Below are positions 25,025 through 34,240 of a stretch of 64,000 bases of DNA, piece after piece. Both the position numbers and the translations under genes were made by a program. Origin of the DNA: Lentimicrobiaceae bacterium (GTDB lineage Bacteria; Bacteroidota; Bacteroidia; Bacteroidales; JAGNHN01); contig JAGNHN010000005.1 of the NCBI GenBank assembly GCA_018001695.1, forward strand, positions 35,355 to 99,354. The letters run 5' to 3'. The notes beneath the pieces were generated by a model that was not told the origin of the DNA, did not search any database, and worked only from the letters and a program-made list of their open reading frames with translations. How positions within the stretch are numbered: position 1 is the stretch's first letter; the number at the start of each line of letters is the position of its first letter.

Positions 25025-26239
25025 TCAGGAATCTATGTCAGATGATGCGACTGATTCCGGGAACATTAGTACGGATAAACGCTTTGTTGTAGCGTCCCAG
25101 TCATAATGCCGGCCGACGTACTCACGTCCACGCTTACCAAGCTGCAACGCTTCGTCAGGATGAGCCAGGAGTTTGAGAATATGTTGTGCCAAATCGTCAG
25201 CCGTGTCTGCTACCTGGATTGCCTCCCGCTTTTCCGCAAGTGCTGCGGCGGCCAGGGATGTTGTAATGCAGGGTAGCTCCATGGCCATGGCTTCCAGCAG
25301 TTTGTTCTGAAGGCCTGTGCCAATTCGCATGGGTGCGATGAATACCCTGCTGCGTGCATAAGCGCTGCGTATATCGTCCATCCATCCGGTCACCTCTACC
25401 CTGGAATCTGCGAGGGCTTTGACTTCCGGAGCAGGTGCAGCACCTGCAATGATCAGATGGGTGCCTGGCCTGGTTTTCCAAACAATAGGCATGATGTCCC
25501 TGACCAGGAACCGGCAGGCATCCACATTGGGAGGATAAGCCATATTTCCGGTAAAAAGTACATCATTGTCTTTCAGAATAGAGGTGTCATACTCAAAATA
25601 TGAGGTGTCAACCCCGTTCGGGATCACGTGAATCTGATGGTTTTCGTGATGTGGTATGAGATCGCGGTCAGGTTCAGAAATGATGGAGTGATGATCGAAG
25701 AAAGGGAAAATGTGAGCTTCATATGACTTCAGCCTTTTGGATTCCATGCGAAAAACCCATCTCATCCAACCCCTTGCTTTCCGTGATTGCCGCAATGCCC
25801 CCATAGAAAAAACATCCTGATAATCAAGAGTTTTTGGATAATCAGCATGTTTTACATATTCGCTGGTCCGGATAAGCTGTGCATAAATGTGATCCGGTTG
25901 AATCTCCGCCAGGATGTGCTTTATTTTTCTGGCATGTCTGCAGTTATAGAAATAGCCCACCTGCAGGGGCAAGCCTTTTATCCAGGCCTGCACAACCTGC
26001 CAGACCATAGAAAGCAGGGGTAGCGGAAGAATATGAAGGCTGGCAGCGTGTTTCTTGACTTCTGCAATGCTCGACGCATCCGGTTTTTGCTCTGTCAATG
26101 ATATCAGATGCACTTCATGCCATTTCGCCAACGTCCGAAGCTGATGGAAAGCCCGCAGCTTATCCCCTTTCTCCAGTGGATAAGGGAAACGCGATACGAT
26201 AAACACCACTCGCTTCTTCCTGAGGCTGCCCATTGTCAT
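25025..26239 (-). CDS. GT4-family glycosyltransferase
   Basis: A 404-residue GT-B fold transferase. The N-terminal half opens 'KKRVVFIVSRFPYPLEKGDKLRAF', and the C-terminal half has 'VIPNGVDTSYF', 'VLFTGNMAYPPNVDACRFLV' and the sugar-nucleotide-binding 'APMRIGTGLQNKLLEAMAMELPCITT'. This resembles the glycosyltransferases found in exopolysaccharide loci (Stp1/TIGR03087-like). It overlaps the next GT gene by 4 bases (ATGA), so the pair is co-expressed and probably works on the same glycan. Confidence 0.88.
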   Translation of the reverse strand: MTMGSLRKKRVVFIVSRFPYPLEKGDKLRAFHQLRTLAKWHEVHLISLTEQKPDASSIAEVKKHAASLHILPLPLLSMVWQVVQAWIKGLPLQVGYFYNCRHARKIKHILAEIQPDHIYAQLIRTSEYVKHADYPKTLDYQDVFSMGALRQSRKARGWMRWVFRMESKRLKSYEAHIFPFFDHHSIISEPDRDLIPHHENHQIHVIPNGVDTSYFEYDTSILKDNDVLFTGNMAYPPNVDACRFLVRDIMPIVWKTRPGTHLIIAGAAPAPEVKALADSRVEVTGWMDDIRSAYARSRVFIAPMRIGTGLQNKLLEAMAMELPCITTSLAAAALAEKREAIQVADTADDLAQHILKLLAHPDEALQLGKRGREYVGRHYDWDATTKRLSVLMFPESVASSDIDS

Positions 26240-27444
26240 TTTTTTTCATCACCCATCAGTGATGCGTACAAATCTACCAAAATGCCGCTTAGCCTGTGGC
26301 GGTCAAAGTATTTCCTCACCAGAAGCTGTGCATTGCCGCCTATTCTGGTCTGAAAATCAGGGTTTTTAATAAAGGTAAGGATAGCTTTGGAAAAGTCCTC
26401 AGGGGTATCAGCCCTCAGGTAGTGCTCACCGTCGATGGCTGGAATCCCTTCGGCTGCAATGGAGGTGGCCACAATGGCCCGCCTCCTCAGCATGCCTTCC
26501 ACCATTTTGATCCTCATGCCGCTTCCAGCATGCAGGGGGATGACCAGGATTGCGTGTTGATCAAGGAAGGCCGTGGCATCGTCCACTTCACCCAGCACAT
26601 AAACACCACTTTTCTCATCCGTTTTAAGGTCATCCGGCATATGTTTTCCTGCCAGAAAGAGCTGTGCCTGTGGCTCTTGCCTGATCACCCTGGGCCAAAC
26701 TTCCTTCAATAGCCATCGAATCCCGTCAATGTTAGGCCACCAGTTCATGGAACCGATATGGCAAACAGTGGACGAAGCGATGGGAGGCACGTTTTCTATA
26801 TCCTCAGGGATTTCAATGCTGTAGGGTATAACGGATACCGGTGCCGCTGTATGCTGGCGGAACCATCCGGCATCCTCTTCCGTTATCGCGGCAATGGCAT
26901 CGATGGATTTAACTATTTGGAATTCAAATTTTTTCAGTGACTGTGCCAGCTTACCGAGGTACCAGCGCTTTATTTTATTCCCTTCCTGAAGCGTGAGGCG
27001 TTCCCAGATCTGATGCTCAATGTTGTGAGCCCGCAGTACGACCGGCACCTGAACTTGCTGACGGATGAGAGGGAGGTAAACGCCCATGAAAACAGATTCG
27101 AGCTGAATGATGTCGTAATTGTTGTTTTTAAGAAGAATAGTCAGCTTTGACAGGAAAGCTCCGGACAGAAATCTTGCTGCATGGTACGATCTACCTTTTA
27201 GCAGGCACACCAGGGCAGGGAAAGGACGGATGTGCAGATCCACCGGGGCGGAGTGAAACAGGAGTTTATCCTTAATAATATCAGGGATATCATCGGATGC
27301 TGCAGGGTGTTTGTGGCTGGAGGCGGCCAGTACCGTTATGTCATGTCCTGCTGCCAACAGCCCCCGGATGATGGCATCCATGGCCATGGGTCCTCCTTCA
27401 TTCGAAGGATAGGGAGATTTGTTACATATTAACAGAATCCTCAT
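26236..27444 (-). CDS. GT4-family glycosyltransferase
   Basis: A protein of about 402 residues, similar in layout to its downstream neighbour: 'MRILLICNKSPYPSNEGGPMAMDAI' opening, 'VLRAHNIEHQIWERL', 'VCHIGSMNWWPNIDGIRWLL' and 'VIPLHAGSGMRIKMVEGM' near the donor site. The start at 27444 fits the family and overlaps the LptF/G gene end by 23 bases; an ATG at 27525 would add 27 residues with no family resemblance. The pair may act on lipopolysaccharide or exopolysaccharide, in line with the adjacent LPS-export permease. Confidence 0.86.
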   Translation of the reverse strand: MRILLICNKSPYPSNEGGPMAMDAIIRGLLAAGHDITVLAASSHKHPAASDDIPDIIKDKLLFHSAPVDLHIRPFPALVCLLKGRSYHAARFLSGAFLSKLTILLKNNNYDIIQLESVFMGVYLPLIRQQVQVPVVLRAHNIEHQIWERLTLQEGNKIKRWYLGKLAQSLKKFEFQIVKSIDAIAAITEEDAGWFRQHTAAPVSVIPYSIEIPEDIENVPPIASSTVCHIGSMNWWPNIDGIRWLLKEVWPRVIRQEPQAQLFLAGKHMPDDLKTDEKSGVYVLGEVDDATAFLDQHAILVIPLHAGSGMRIKMVEGMLRRRAIVATSIAAEGIPAIDGEHYLRADTPEDFSKAILTFIKNPDFQTRIGGNAQLLVRKYFDRHRLSGILVDLYASLMGDEKK

Positions 27445-28891
27445 CTCTTTGTTTCTTTTTCTGCAGCAGGGATTGCAGGGCTGAGATCCTGCGTCGCCAG
27501 ATATCAGCATCCATGATGGGGGCATCGGCGGTAGCCCTCGCCGTCAGGAATACCCCCAGGGGTAGCAGAACGGCTGAAGCCAGCCACATGCCCTGCCAGG
27601 GTTCGAGGACACCTTCGCGCGCAAACTTTTCTCCGGTAATGGAGAGAATATGGAAAAAGACAAAAAGGAAGGTGGAGACAACCACGGGCAGGCCCAGTCC
27701 TCCTTTGCGGATGATGGCTCCCAATGGGGCGCCGATAAAGAAAAGCACGAGGCATGCAAACGAAAGGGTAAACTTCCTGTGCCATTCAAGGTGGTGTTTG
27801 ATAATGCGTTTCTCCCTCCGCGATAAGTCATCTTCAGTTCCAACAACCCATTCCCGCAGCCCCCTGGACGATGACAGGGCGGTCTCCATTGCACGTTCAC
27901 GCCGCTCCAGCGGAAGGGACTGGAACAGGCTGTCCCAGCCCATCCCTGACATCGTGTCGGGATACACGGTATCCTGTGCCCTTGACATATTATAATGACT
28001 GTAATGCCTGTCAAGGCCATTGGCAGCATCCCAGCGCCTGCCGGCCAGTTCCGTTAACAGGGAATCACCGGCATAGCGCAATTGCCGGAGGTTATACATG
28101 TGATAGTTATTCCTGAACAGCGCTTCGTCCGTTCTGTTGAGCTGAAATCCACCCAGATCAAAACGCCGCATCTCTTCCTTGAAGTGGATACGCTGGAAGG
28201 GACGTGTGGTCATCTTACGGCGGTTGTCAACCTCCTCCTTGTAATTGTAACCATTATAAAGCGTGAAGATCAGGTATTTCTGATCAGGGGTGATTTCCAT
28301 TCTTCCCCGTTCCGCCATGGTAAGGTTGACATTCCCATTTTGTTCCCGGTGGTCATAGATCATGATTCCTTCCATATCAACACCATTGTCATCCTTCTTG
28401 TCAACCCGGATCACGAAGTCATCGATGCCTTTGTAGAAAACCCCCTCTTTGATGTTGAGAGCAAGGCGTTGCTGACGCACATCGTAAAGAATGGAATGAA
28501 ATTTCAGATTGGCCAGAGGAAGGATATTGTTGGAAAAATAGAAGGCGCTGATACTGATGATGATAGACAAGACAACCAAGGGTGCCATGATTTTCCGCAG
28601 GGATATTCCTGAAGCTTTCATGGCAACCAGTTCATAATGCTCGCCCAGGTTACCGAATGTCATCAGGCTGGACAAAAGGATCGCCAGAGGAAGGGCAAGC
28701 GGTACAAAAGTAGCGGCAGCGTAAAACAGTAGCTCGGTAATAATGTACCATTCCAATCCCTTTCCGACCAGGTCATCCACGTACTTCCACAGAAACTGCA
28801 TCAGCAGGATGAACAGGGAAATGAAAAAGGTCAGGACCAGGGGGCCCAGGTAGGATTTCAGAACCAGAATGTAAATCCGCCTCACCTTCAT
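27422..28891 (-). CDS. LptF/LptG family lipopolysaccharide export permease
   Basis: A protein of about 489 residues with the YjgP/YjgQ layout: three N-terminal membrane helices, a periplasmic beta-jellyroll of about 230 residues, and three C-terminal helices ('LSFACLVLFFIGAPLGAIIRKGGLGLPVVVS'). LptF/G form the inner-membrane channel that passes LPS to the Lpt bridge. The start at 28891 is preferred because the ATG at 28900 lies inside the promoter -7 box. F and G cannot be separated by eye. Confidence 0.9.
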   Translation of the reverse strand: MKVRRIYILVLKSYLGPLVLTFFISLFILLMQFLWKYVDDLVGKGLEWYIITELLFYAAATFVPLALPLAILLSSLMTFGNLGEHYELVAMKASGISLRKIMAPLVVLSIIISISAFYFSNNILPLANLKFHSILYDVRQQRLALNIKEGVFYKGIDDFVIRVDKKDDNGVDMEGIMIYDHREQNGNVNLTMAERGRMEITPDQKYLIFTLYNGYNYKEEVDNRRKMTTRPFQRIHFKEEMRRFDLGGFQLNRTDEALFRNNYHMYNLRQLRYAGDSLLTELAGRRWDAANGLDRHYSHYNMSRAQDTVYPDTMSGMGWDSLFQSLPLERRERAMETALSSSRGLREWVVGTEDDLSRREKRIIKHHLEWHRKFTLSFACLVLFFIGAPLGAIIRKGGLGLPVVVSTFLFVFFHILSITGEKFAREGVLEPWQGMWLASAVLLPLGVFLTARATADAPIMDADIWRRRISALQSLLQKKKQRDEDSVNM

Positions 28892-28897
28892 ATCATG

Positions 28898-28905
28898 CAA
28901 AGATA
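28898..28905 (-). promoter_or_regulatory. Promoter -7 box for the LptF/G gene
   Basis: The minus strand reads TATCTTTG, and its last base is 7 positions before the ATG at 28891. Transcription would start at or very near the start codon. Confidence 0.5.
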
Positions 28906-28962
28906 GCCAAATAAAGAGCGAAAGACCGGTATATAGGTCTCCCTTCTGATGGCGCCAAATAT

Positions 28963-28970
28963 TATATTTG
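28963..28970 (+). promoter_or_regulatory. Promoter -7 box for the GNAT-like gene
   Basis: TATATTTG matches TAnnTTTG 25 bases before the start at 28996. It is divergent from the LptF/G promoter, with about 57 bases between the two boxes. Confidence 0.5.
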
Positions 28971-28995
28971 CAGCCATAAATGACACATCGATACC

Positions 28996-30237
28996 ATGGT
29001 TTTATTACCGGTTAATGACAGGAAGAGCCGCAAAGCGTTTCATGAAACAGCCAGGCGGATCTACAAAGATGATAAGGTATGGGTCTGCCCGCCTGACCCG
29101 ATGATCGAAGCCATTTTTGACCGGAATACCAATGTCTTTTTCAGGCATGGCGATGCAACACGTTGGGTGTTGAAAGACAATGAAGGAAGGTTGATCGGAC
29201 GTGTGGCTGCCTTTATCAATGAGCAGAAGGCCTATAATTATCCTCAGCCCACCGGTGGTATGGGATTTTTCGAATGTGTAAATGACGAGGAAGCAGCTTT
29301 CCTCCTTTTTGATGCCTGCCGGCAGTGGTTGCAGGAAAGGGGAATGGAAGCCATGGATGGGCCAATAAACTTTGGCGAGAACGATAATTTCTGGGGTCTT
29401 TTGGTGGAAGGATTTACCCATCCAAGTTTTGGGATGAATTATAATCCGCCTTACTATCAAAAGTTTTTTGAGGATTATGGGTTTCAGCTTTATTTTGAGC
29501 AGGTTACCAATCACCTCAACGTAAGAAAGCCATTTCCAGAGCGCTTCTGGAAGATAGCTGAATGGGTGCGAAATAAACCCAATTTCAGATTCGAGCACTT
29601 TAGATTTGATGATGCGGAGCGTTTCATTCGTGATCTTAAAACCATCTATGATGCTGCCTGGGTGTTTCACGAAAATTTCACGCCTTTGCATGAAGATGAC
29701 CTGAGAAGAGTATTGCGCACCTCCCGTTTACTTATCAAGGAAGAATTCATCTGGTTTGCATACCATCAAAAGGAGCCTGTGGCATTTCTGGTGCTGCTAC
29801 CGGATGCCAACCAATTGTTGAAGAAATTGTCAGGCCGGATGCACCTGTGGGATAAGGTGAAATATTTATGGTATAGCAAGACGATGAAGTATACCCGTGG
29901 CCGTTTTACCATTATGGGTGTTGTGCCGCAATTTCAGAAATATGGCATAGAATCGGGGATGTTCTGGGAATTGAATGAAGTGATGAAGCGACACCCCTAT
30001 TACGAAGAGCTTGAGCTGAGCTGGATTGGTGATTTTAATGTGAAAATGAAGAGATTACAGGAAAACATTGGTGCAGATTTCGCGAAAAGACATTATACGT
30101 ATCGTTTGCTGTTTTCAGGGAACCATACCTTCAGGCGTTATGAATACATCCCGGCGGATACACGCGAAAAAGTGCTGAGAGAGCAATGGCAGGACCATTC
30201 GCAGAATCGATCTTTTGATGCTGGAGGCGTCGAATAG
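28996..30237 (+). CDS. GNAT-fold N-acetyltransferase-like protein (YghO-like)
   Basis: A 413-residue soluble protein. The N-terminal part ('NTNVFFRHGDATRWVL', 'GRLIGRVAAFINEQ', 'GGMGFFECVNDEEAAFLLFDA') follows an acetyltransferase-like strand pattern, and a second such unit is seen around 'EPVAFLVLLPDAN' and 'TIMGVVPQFQKYGIESGMFW'. This is the layout of a long family of unknown function that includes E. coli YghO. The substrate is not known. It is monocistronic as far as can be seen. Confidence 0.7.
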   Translation: MVLLPVNDRKSRKAFHETARRIYKDDKVWVCPPDPMIEAIFDRNTNVFFRHGDATRWVLKDNEGRLIGRVAAFINEQKAYNYPQPTGGMGFFECVNDEEAAFLLFDACRQWLQERGMEAMDGPINFGENDNFWGLLVEGFTHPSFGMNYNPPYYQKFFEDYGFQLYFEQVTNHLNVRKPFPERFWKIAEWVRNKPNFRFEHFRFDDAERFIRDLKTIYDAAWVFHENFTPLHEDDLRRVLRTSRLLIKEEFIWFAYHQKEPVAFLVLLPDANQLLKKLSGRMHLWDKVKYLWYSKTMKYTRGRFTIMGVVPQFQKYGIESGMFWELNEVMKRHPYYEELELSWIGDFNVKMKRLQENIGADFAKRHYTYRLLFSGNHTFRRYEYIPADTREKVLREQWQDHSQNRSFDAGGVE

Positions 30238-30296
30238 GCCGGTACAATCACATTTCTTTTTAATTTTGGTCCGATAAGTTATTGTGATGAAATACT

Positions 30297-30304
30297 TATC
30301 TTTG
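30297..30304 (+). promoter_or_regulatory. Promoter -7 box for the first Asp-box T9SS gene
   Basis: TATCTTTG matches TAnnTTTG, 63 bases before the start codon. The leader is long compared with most other genes in the window. Confidence 0.45.
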
Positions 30305-30367
30305 CGACTTGAGGGAAGAATGATCAACAATATGCATAAAACACATGTCTAACCTAAACAACGAAAA

Positions 30368-32239
30368 ATGAAAAAGTTATTACTCCTCGGTTTATTATGT
30401 GTCATGGGAGTGAGCGTTATGGCCCAGCAGGCCCGCGTGCGTGCTTCTCAGGATCTGCGGAACTATGGTGTCGAGCGTCCGGTGATGAAAGCCATTGATA
30501 ATGCTGAGTTCTCACTGATCAAACCGGCTGTGCCATCTGTAAAAGCTGGTTTCCTGCCCATTGAAACCCCGGTCGGAGAGACCCGTTATGACCTGCAGTC
30601 CAACAGCTGCCCCCAGAACCGTTTCTATCGCTGGCCCGATGGAACCATGGGAGCAACCTGGACATTTGGATTGCTCGATGCTTCCAGTTTTGCTGATCGC
30701 GGAACAGGTTACAACTATTACGATGGTTCCGCCTGGGGAGCAAGCCCCACACAGCGCGCTGAATCTATCAGAACTGGTTGGCCAAGCTATGCACCCCTGG
30801 GAGAAACAGGTGAGTGCTTCATCGCACACTCCGCCACGGCACTCAACTTTGCAAAACGTGCTGTCAAAGGTACAGGTACCTGGACTGAACAGGTAGTCAG
30901 TGGCCCCACAGGCCATGGTTATCTCTGGCCCCGTATGATCACCGGCGGATCTGATAAAAACACCGTTCACCTCATTGCACTTACCACTCCGACAGGTAAC
31001 GGAGGAACACCTTATCAGGGACTGAATGGCGCATTGCTCTACAGCCGCTCCCTCAATGGTGGGCAGACCTGGGACATCCAGCATGCCCTGCTCACTGGTA
31101 TGGACACAACCCAGTATCTGGGCTTCGGTGGCGACTCCTATGCATGGATGCCTCCCAAGGGAGATACTGTCGCTTTCCTCGTCGGTGATGACTGGACAGG
31201 ATTCTTCATGATGAAATCCATTGACAATGGTACCAACTGGACAAAGACGACCATCTGGGAGACACCATATCCCAAACATGATGGCGTAACTCCCACCGAT
31301 ACCTTCTACACCATGGATGGCAATATGCACGGTGTGTTCGACGTAGATGGCATTGCTCACGTTGTCTTCGGAATTCAGCGCGCCCACAATGATGGATCAG
31401 GATCCTTCTGGTTCCCCTATGTTGATGGCGTAGCTTACTGGAATTCAACCATGGGCCCATTTACATCTGCCAACTTTAAGTACACGCTTGATCCGGACAG
31501 CCTCTTTAGCAATGGCAATCTCATTGCCTGGTTCCAGGACGTGAACGGGAATGATACGATGGACCTGATCTTTGGTACAGATGGTTTGGGTAAATACTAC
31601 TGCTCCCTCTCCAGTATGCCGCAGCTGACTGTGGATCCCAACGGTGACATGTATTTGGTATACAGCTCGCTGACCGAAGGTAAGAGCAATGACCTGCAGA
31701 ATTATCGTCACCTCTGGGGACGTGCCTGGTTCAAGAATACCCAGGAATGGGGTGAATTCGTGCACCTGACAGGTAGCATCGTGCACAACTTCCGCGAGTG
31801 TGTATTCCCCTCCATCGCTTCAAATTCAGCAGGAACAGCTGTACATTATATTTATCAGTCAGACGGACAGCCGGGCCTGCATGTGCGCGGTGATGAAGAT
31901 CCTCCGACGGATAACACCATCGTTTATGCTGCCGCCCCGAAAGCTGATTTTGGCGTTGGTATTGCAAAACCTTCCAACCCGATTTCCTTCGTGTCACAGA
32001 ATTTCCCGAATCCTTTCTCTGGCATGACAGAAGTAACGATCAGCCTGGATCGCCGTTCCACCCTCAGCCTCGACGTTTATAACCTCGTTGGCCAGAAGGT
32101 TTATGGTGTTGACAAAGGCAATGTTTCAGCCGGATTCCATGGCATCACCATTGATGGCAGCAAGCTCGGAAGTGGTATTTACTTCTATACTGTTACCGCT
32201 GGTAACCACAGCGTTACTAAGAAGATGATCGTTCAGTAA
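30368..32239 (+). CDS. Secreted Asp-box (sialidase-like propeller) protein with T9SS type-A sorting domain
   Basis: A 623-residue protein with a signal peptide ending in 'VSVMAQ' (about residue 20). The body carries BNR/Asp-box motifs such as 'SLNGGQTW' and 'SIDNGTNW', which mark beta-propeller folds of sialidases and related proteins. The last 80 residues form a type-A T9SS sorting domain ('NFPNPFSGMTEVTISLD...VYNLVGQKVYG...LGSGIYFYTV...KKMIVQ'), so it is exported to the surface or medium. No catalytic sialidase arginine triad could be assigned. It is a close paralog of the next gene. Confidence 0.85.
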   Translation: MKKLLLLGLLCVMGVSVMAQQARVRASQDLRNYGVERPVMKAIDNAEFSLIKPAVPSVKAGFLPIETPVGETRYDLQSNSCPQNRFYRWPDGTMGATWTFGLLDASSFADRGTGYNYYDGSAWGASPTQRAESIRTGWPSYAPLGETGECFIAHSATALNFAKRAVKGTGTWTEQVVSGPTGHGYLWPRMITGGSDKNTVHLIALTTPTGNGGTPYQGLNGALLYSRSLNGGQTWDIQHALLTGMDTTQYLGFGGDSYAWMPPKGDTVAFLVGDDWTGFFMMKSIDNGTNWTKTTIWETPYPKHDGVTPTDTFYTMDGNMHGVFDVDGIAHVVFGIQRAHNDGSGSFWFPYVDGVAYWNSTMGPFTSANFKYTLDPDSLFSNGNLIAWFQDVNGNDTMDLIFGTDGLGKYYCSLSSMPQLTVDPNGDMYLVYSSLTEGKSNDLQNYRHLWGRAWFKNTQEWGEFVHLTGSIVHNFRECVFPSIASNSAGTAVHYIYQSDGQPGLHVRGDEDPPTDNTIVYAAAPKADFGVGIAKPSNPISFVSQNFPNPFSGMTEVTISLDRRSTLSLDVYNLVGQKVYGVDKGNVSAGFHGITIDGSKLGSGIYFYTVTAGNHSVTKKMIVQ

Positions 32240-32268
32240 TCTTTCTGAGATTACCTGACAGCCTTAAT

Positions 32269-32306
32269 AAAGGAGACTGGCCGCTGGTCAGTCTCCTTTA
32301 TTTTTG
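32269..32306 (+). terminator. Intrinsic terminator between the two Asp-box genes
   Basis: AAAGGAGACTG (32269-32279) and CAGTCTCCTTT (32289-32299) form a perfect 11-bp stem with a 9-base loop, followed by ATTTTTGC. It separates the two paralogs into independent transcripts. Confidence 0.88.
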
Positions 32307-32330
32307 CATGCCCTTTGAGGTGGATTTCAT

Positions 32331-32338
32331 TACATTTG
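32331..32338 (+). promoter_or_regulatory. Promoter -7 box for the second Asp-box T9SS gene
   Basis: TACATTTG matches TAnnTTTG, 30 bases before the start codon and just after the terminator. Confidence 0.5.
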
Positions 32339-32368
32339 TGACGCACCCATCACAAAAATTTTTACATC

Positions 32369-34234
32369 ATGAAAAGAATTACCTACTTCATTGTTCTGGC
32401 CAGTATGATGCTGGCTGTGGTTAGTGTTTTTGGCCAGGGACGGGCTTCCCATCAACCCCTGCAAAATGTCGGTATCCTGAAATCTGAACCAGGTGACAGA
32501 CTTCCGGTTGTGAGTAAGCCCTGTAATCCCTTTGTTAAAGCTAGTTCTGTCGAAGAAGCCAAAATTGGCGAAACACGTTATGACCTTCAGACGAATACGG
32601 CTACGCAGAACCGCCTGTGGTATTACCCGGATGGCACCATCGGAGCTACCTGGACCATGGGATTATTGGATCCCGCATATGCCGACCGTGGAACAGGATA
32701 TAGTTATTTTGATGGTACCAGCTGGGGAGGTATCCCGTCTGCCCGTATTGAAAACGTTCGCACTGGTTGGCCATCCTATGCGCCATATGGGGCTTCAGGT
32801 GAGATTGTGGTTAGCCACGACTTCGCCGCTACTGGAGGCCTGGTGCTCATGAAACGGACTACCAAAGGATCTGGTACCTGGATGCAATCCACCTTTCAGG
32901 GCCCCGCTTCACACAGCGCCGTTGCCTGGCCACGCATGATCACCGCCGGTGCTGCCCATGATAAAATCCATATGATATATGTCACGAAAAGCACTGTCAA
33001 TGGCGGATCTCCATACCAGGGACTGGAAGGGGCATTGTTATATGCGCGCTCCACAGATGGTGGCAGTACATGGGCTGCCAAGGATGTGATTCTGCCCGGC
33101 ATGGATGCCACCTCTTATTATGGATTCAGTGCGGATGGCTATACCTGGGCCGCTGCCAAAGGCGATACCATTGCATTTGTTTTTGCCGATAGTTGGATTG
33201 ACATGGTGATGATGAAGTCCAATGACGGTGGTGTTAACTGGACCAAGACGGTTATCTGGGAGCATCCTTACCCGAAATTCAATGGCTCTTCACCCATCGT
33301 TACAGATACGTTTTATTGTCCGGATGGCTCAACCAGCATAGCTTTTGACAATACCGGGAAAGCACATGTCTTCTTTGGCGTCAACCGTGCCCATAGCGAT
33401 GGAACAGGAACCTACTGGTTTCCATTTGTGGATGGTATAGGGTATTGGAATGAGGATATGCCGCCTTTTTCATCCCCCAATTTTAAGTATACCCTCAATC
33501 CTGACACATTATACAATCAGGGAAAACTGGTGGCATGGACCCAGGATGTGAATCAGAATGATACCATGGACTTTCTGCCAGGCAGTATTGATGTTTTAGG
33601 TAAGTATTATCTCTCTCTCTCCAGTATGCCCAATGTCAGCATTGACGAGAACAATGATATGTTTCTGGTATATAGCTCGGCGACGGAGGGCAAGGATAAT
33701 GGTACCCAGAATTACCGGCATTTGTGGTTCCGCTCAAAGACAGCCGCCGGCTGGTCGGACTTCAAGGACCTGACAGGGACCATCATACATAACTTCCATG
33801 AATGCGTATTCCCATCCATTGCGCCATTATCAGGTGAAGATCATGTTCATCTGATCTATCAGCAGGATGGATTGCCGGGACTCAGTGTGCGGGGTGATGA
33901 AGACCCGCCAACCGACAATTCGATCATCTACATGAAGGTTGCCAAGGTGCAAAATGTGGGGTTGCCTGAACAGGATCCGCCTTTTGGGGTATCTGATGTT
34001 TATCCAAATCCATCCACGCATTCGGCATTTATTAATATTAATGTGCTCAAACCAGGGAAGTTCAATCTGGATTTATACAGTGTGACAGGGGAGAGGGTGT
34101 GGCAGCAGGCCCACAGTCTGCCAGCAGGTCTAAGCAGTGTCTCTCTTCCTGTGGATCTGCTCGCAACAGGCATATATGTTTGCCGGATTACAGATGGGAC
34201 AGCCCAGATCACACGCAGGGTCATCGTAAAGTAA
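32369..34234 (+). CDS. Secreted Asp-box protein with T9SS type-A sorting domain, paralog of the preceding gene
   Basis: A 621-residue protein with a signal peptide ending in 'VSVFGQ' (about residue 23). It is collinear with the 30368 gene and shares long blocks, for example 'GETRYDLQ', 'RTGWPSYAP' and 'RGDEDPPTDN', with roughly half of residues identical by eye. Asp boxes appear as 'STDGGSTW' and 'SNDGGVNW'. The C-terminal type-A sorting domain runs from 'VSDVYPNPSTHSAFI' to 'ITRRVIVK'. Function is unknown beyond export and a probable propeller fold. Confidence 0.85.
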   Translation: MKRITYFIVLASMMLAVVSVFGQGRASHQPLQNVGILKSEPGDRLPVVSKPCNPFVKASSVEEAKIGETRYDLQTNTATQNRLWYYPDGTIGATWTMGLLDPAYADRGTGYSYFDGTSWGGIPSARIENVRTGWPSYAPYGASGEIVVSHDFAATGGLVLMKRTTKGSGTWMQSTFQGPASHSAVAWPRMITAGAAHDKIHMIYVTKSTVNGGSPYQGLEGALLYARSTDGGSTWAAKDVILPGMDATSYYGFSADGYTWAAAKGDTIAFVFADSWIDMVMMKSNDGGVNWTKTVIWEHPYPKFNGSSPIVTDTFYCPDGSTSIAFDNTGKAHVFFGVNRAHSDGTGTYWFPFVDGIGYWNEDMPPFSSPNFKYTLNPDTLYNQGKLVAWTQDVNQNDTMDFLPGSIDVLGKYYLSLSSMPNVSIDENNDMFLVYSSATEGKDNGTQNYRHLWFRSKTAAGWSDFKDLTGTIIHNFHECVFPSIAPLSGEDHVHLIYQQDGLPGLSVRGDEDPPTDNSIIYMKVAKVQNVGLPEQDPPFGVSDVYPNPSTHSAFININVLKPGKFNLDLYSVTGERVWQQAHSLPAGLSSVSLPVDLLATGIYVCRITDGTAQITRRVIVK

Positions 34235-34240
34235 CATATC

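Noticed and set aside
27504..28029. Antisense-frame and alternative-frame ORFs inside the LptF/G gene
   Set aside because: The LptF/G frame has the correct membrane topology and full length; the others are proline/arginine-rich shadows.
30512..31387. 291-codon open frame opposite the first Asp-box gene
   Set aside because: It is entirely covered by a gene with signal peptide, Asp boxes and sorting domain, and shows no protein motif of its own.
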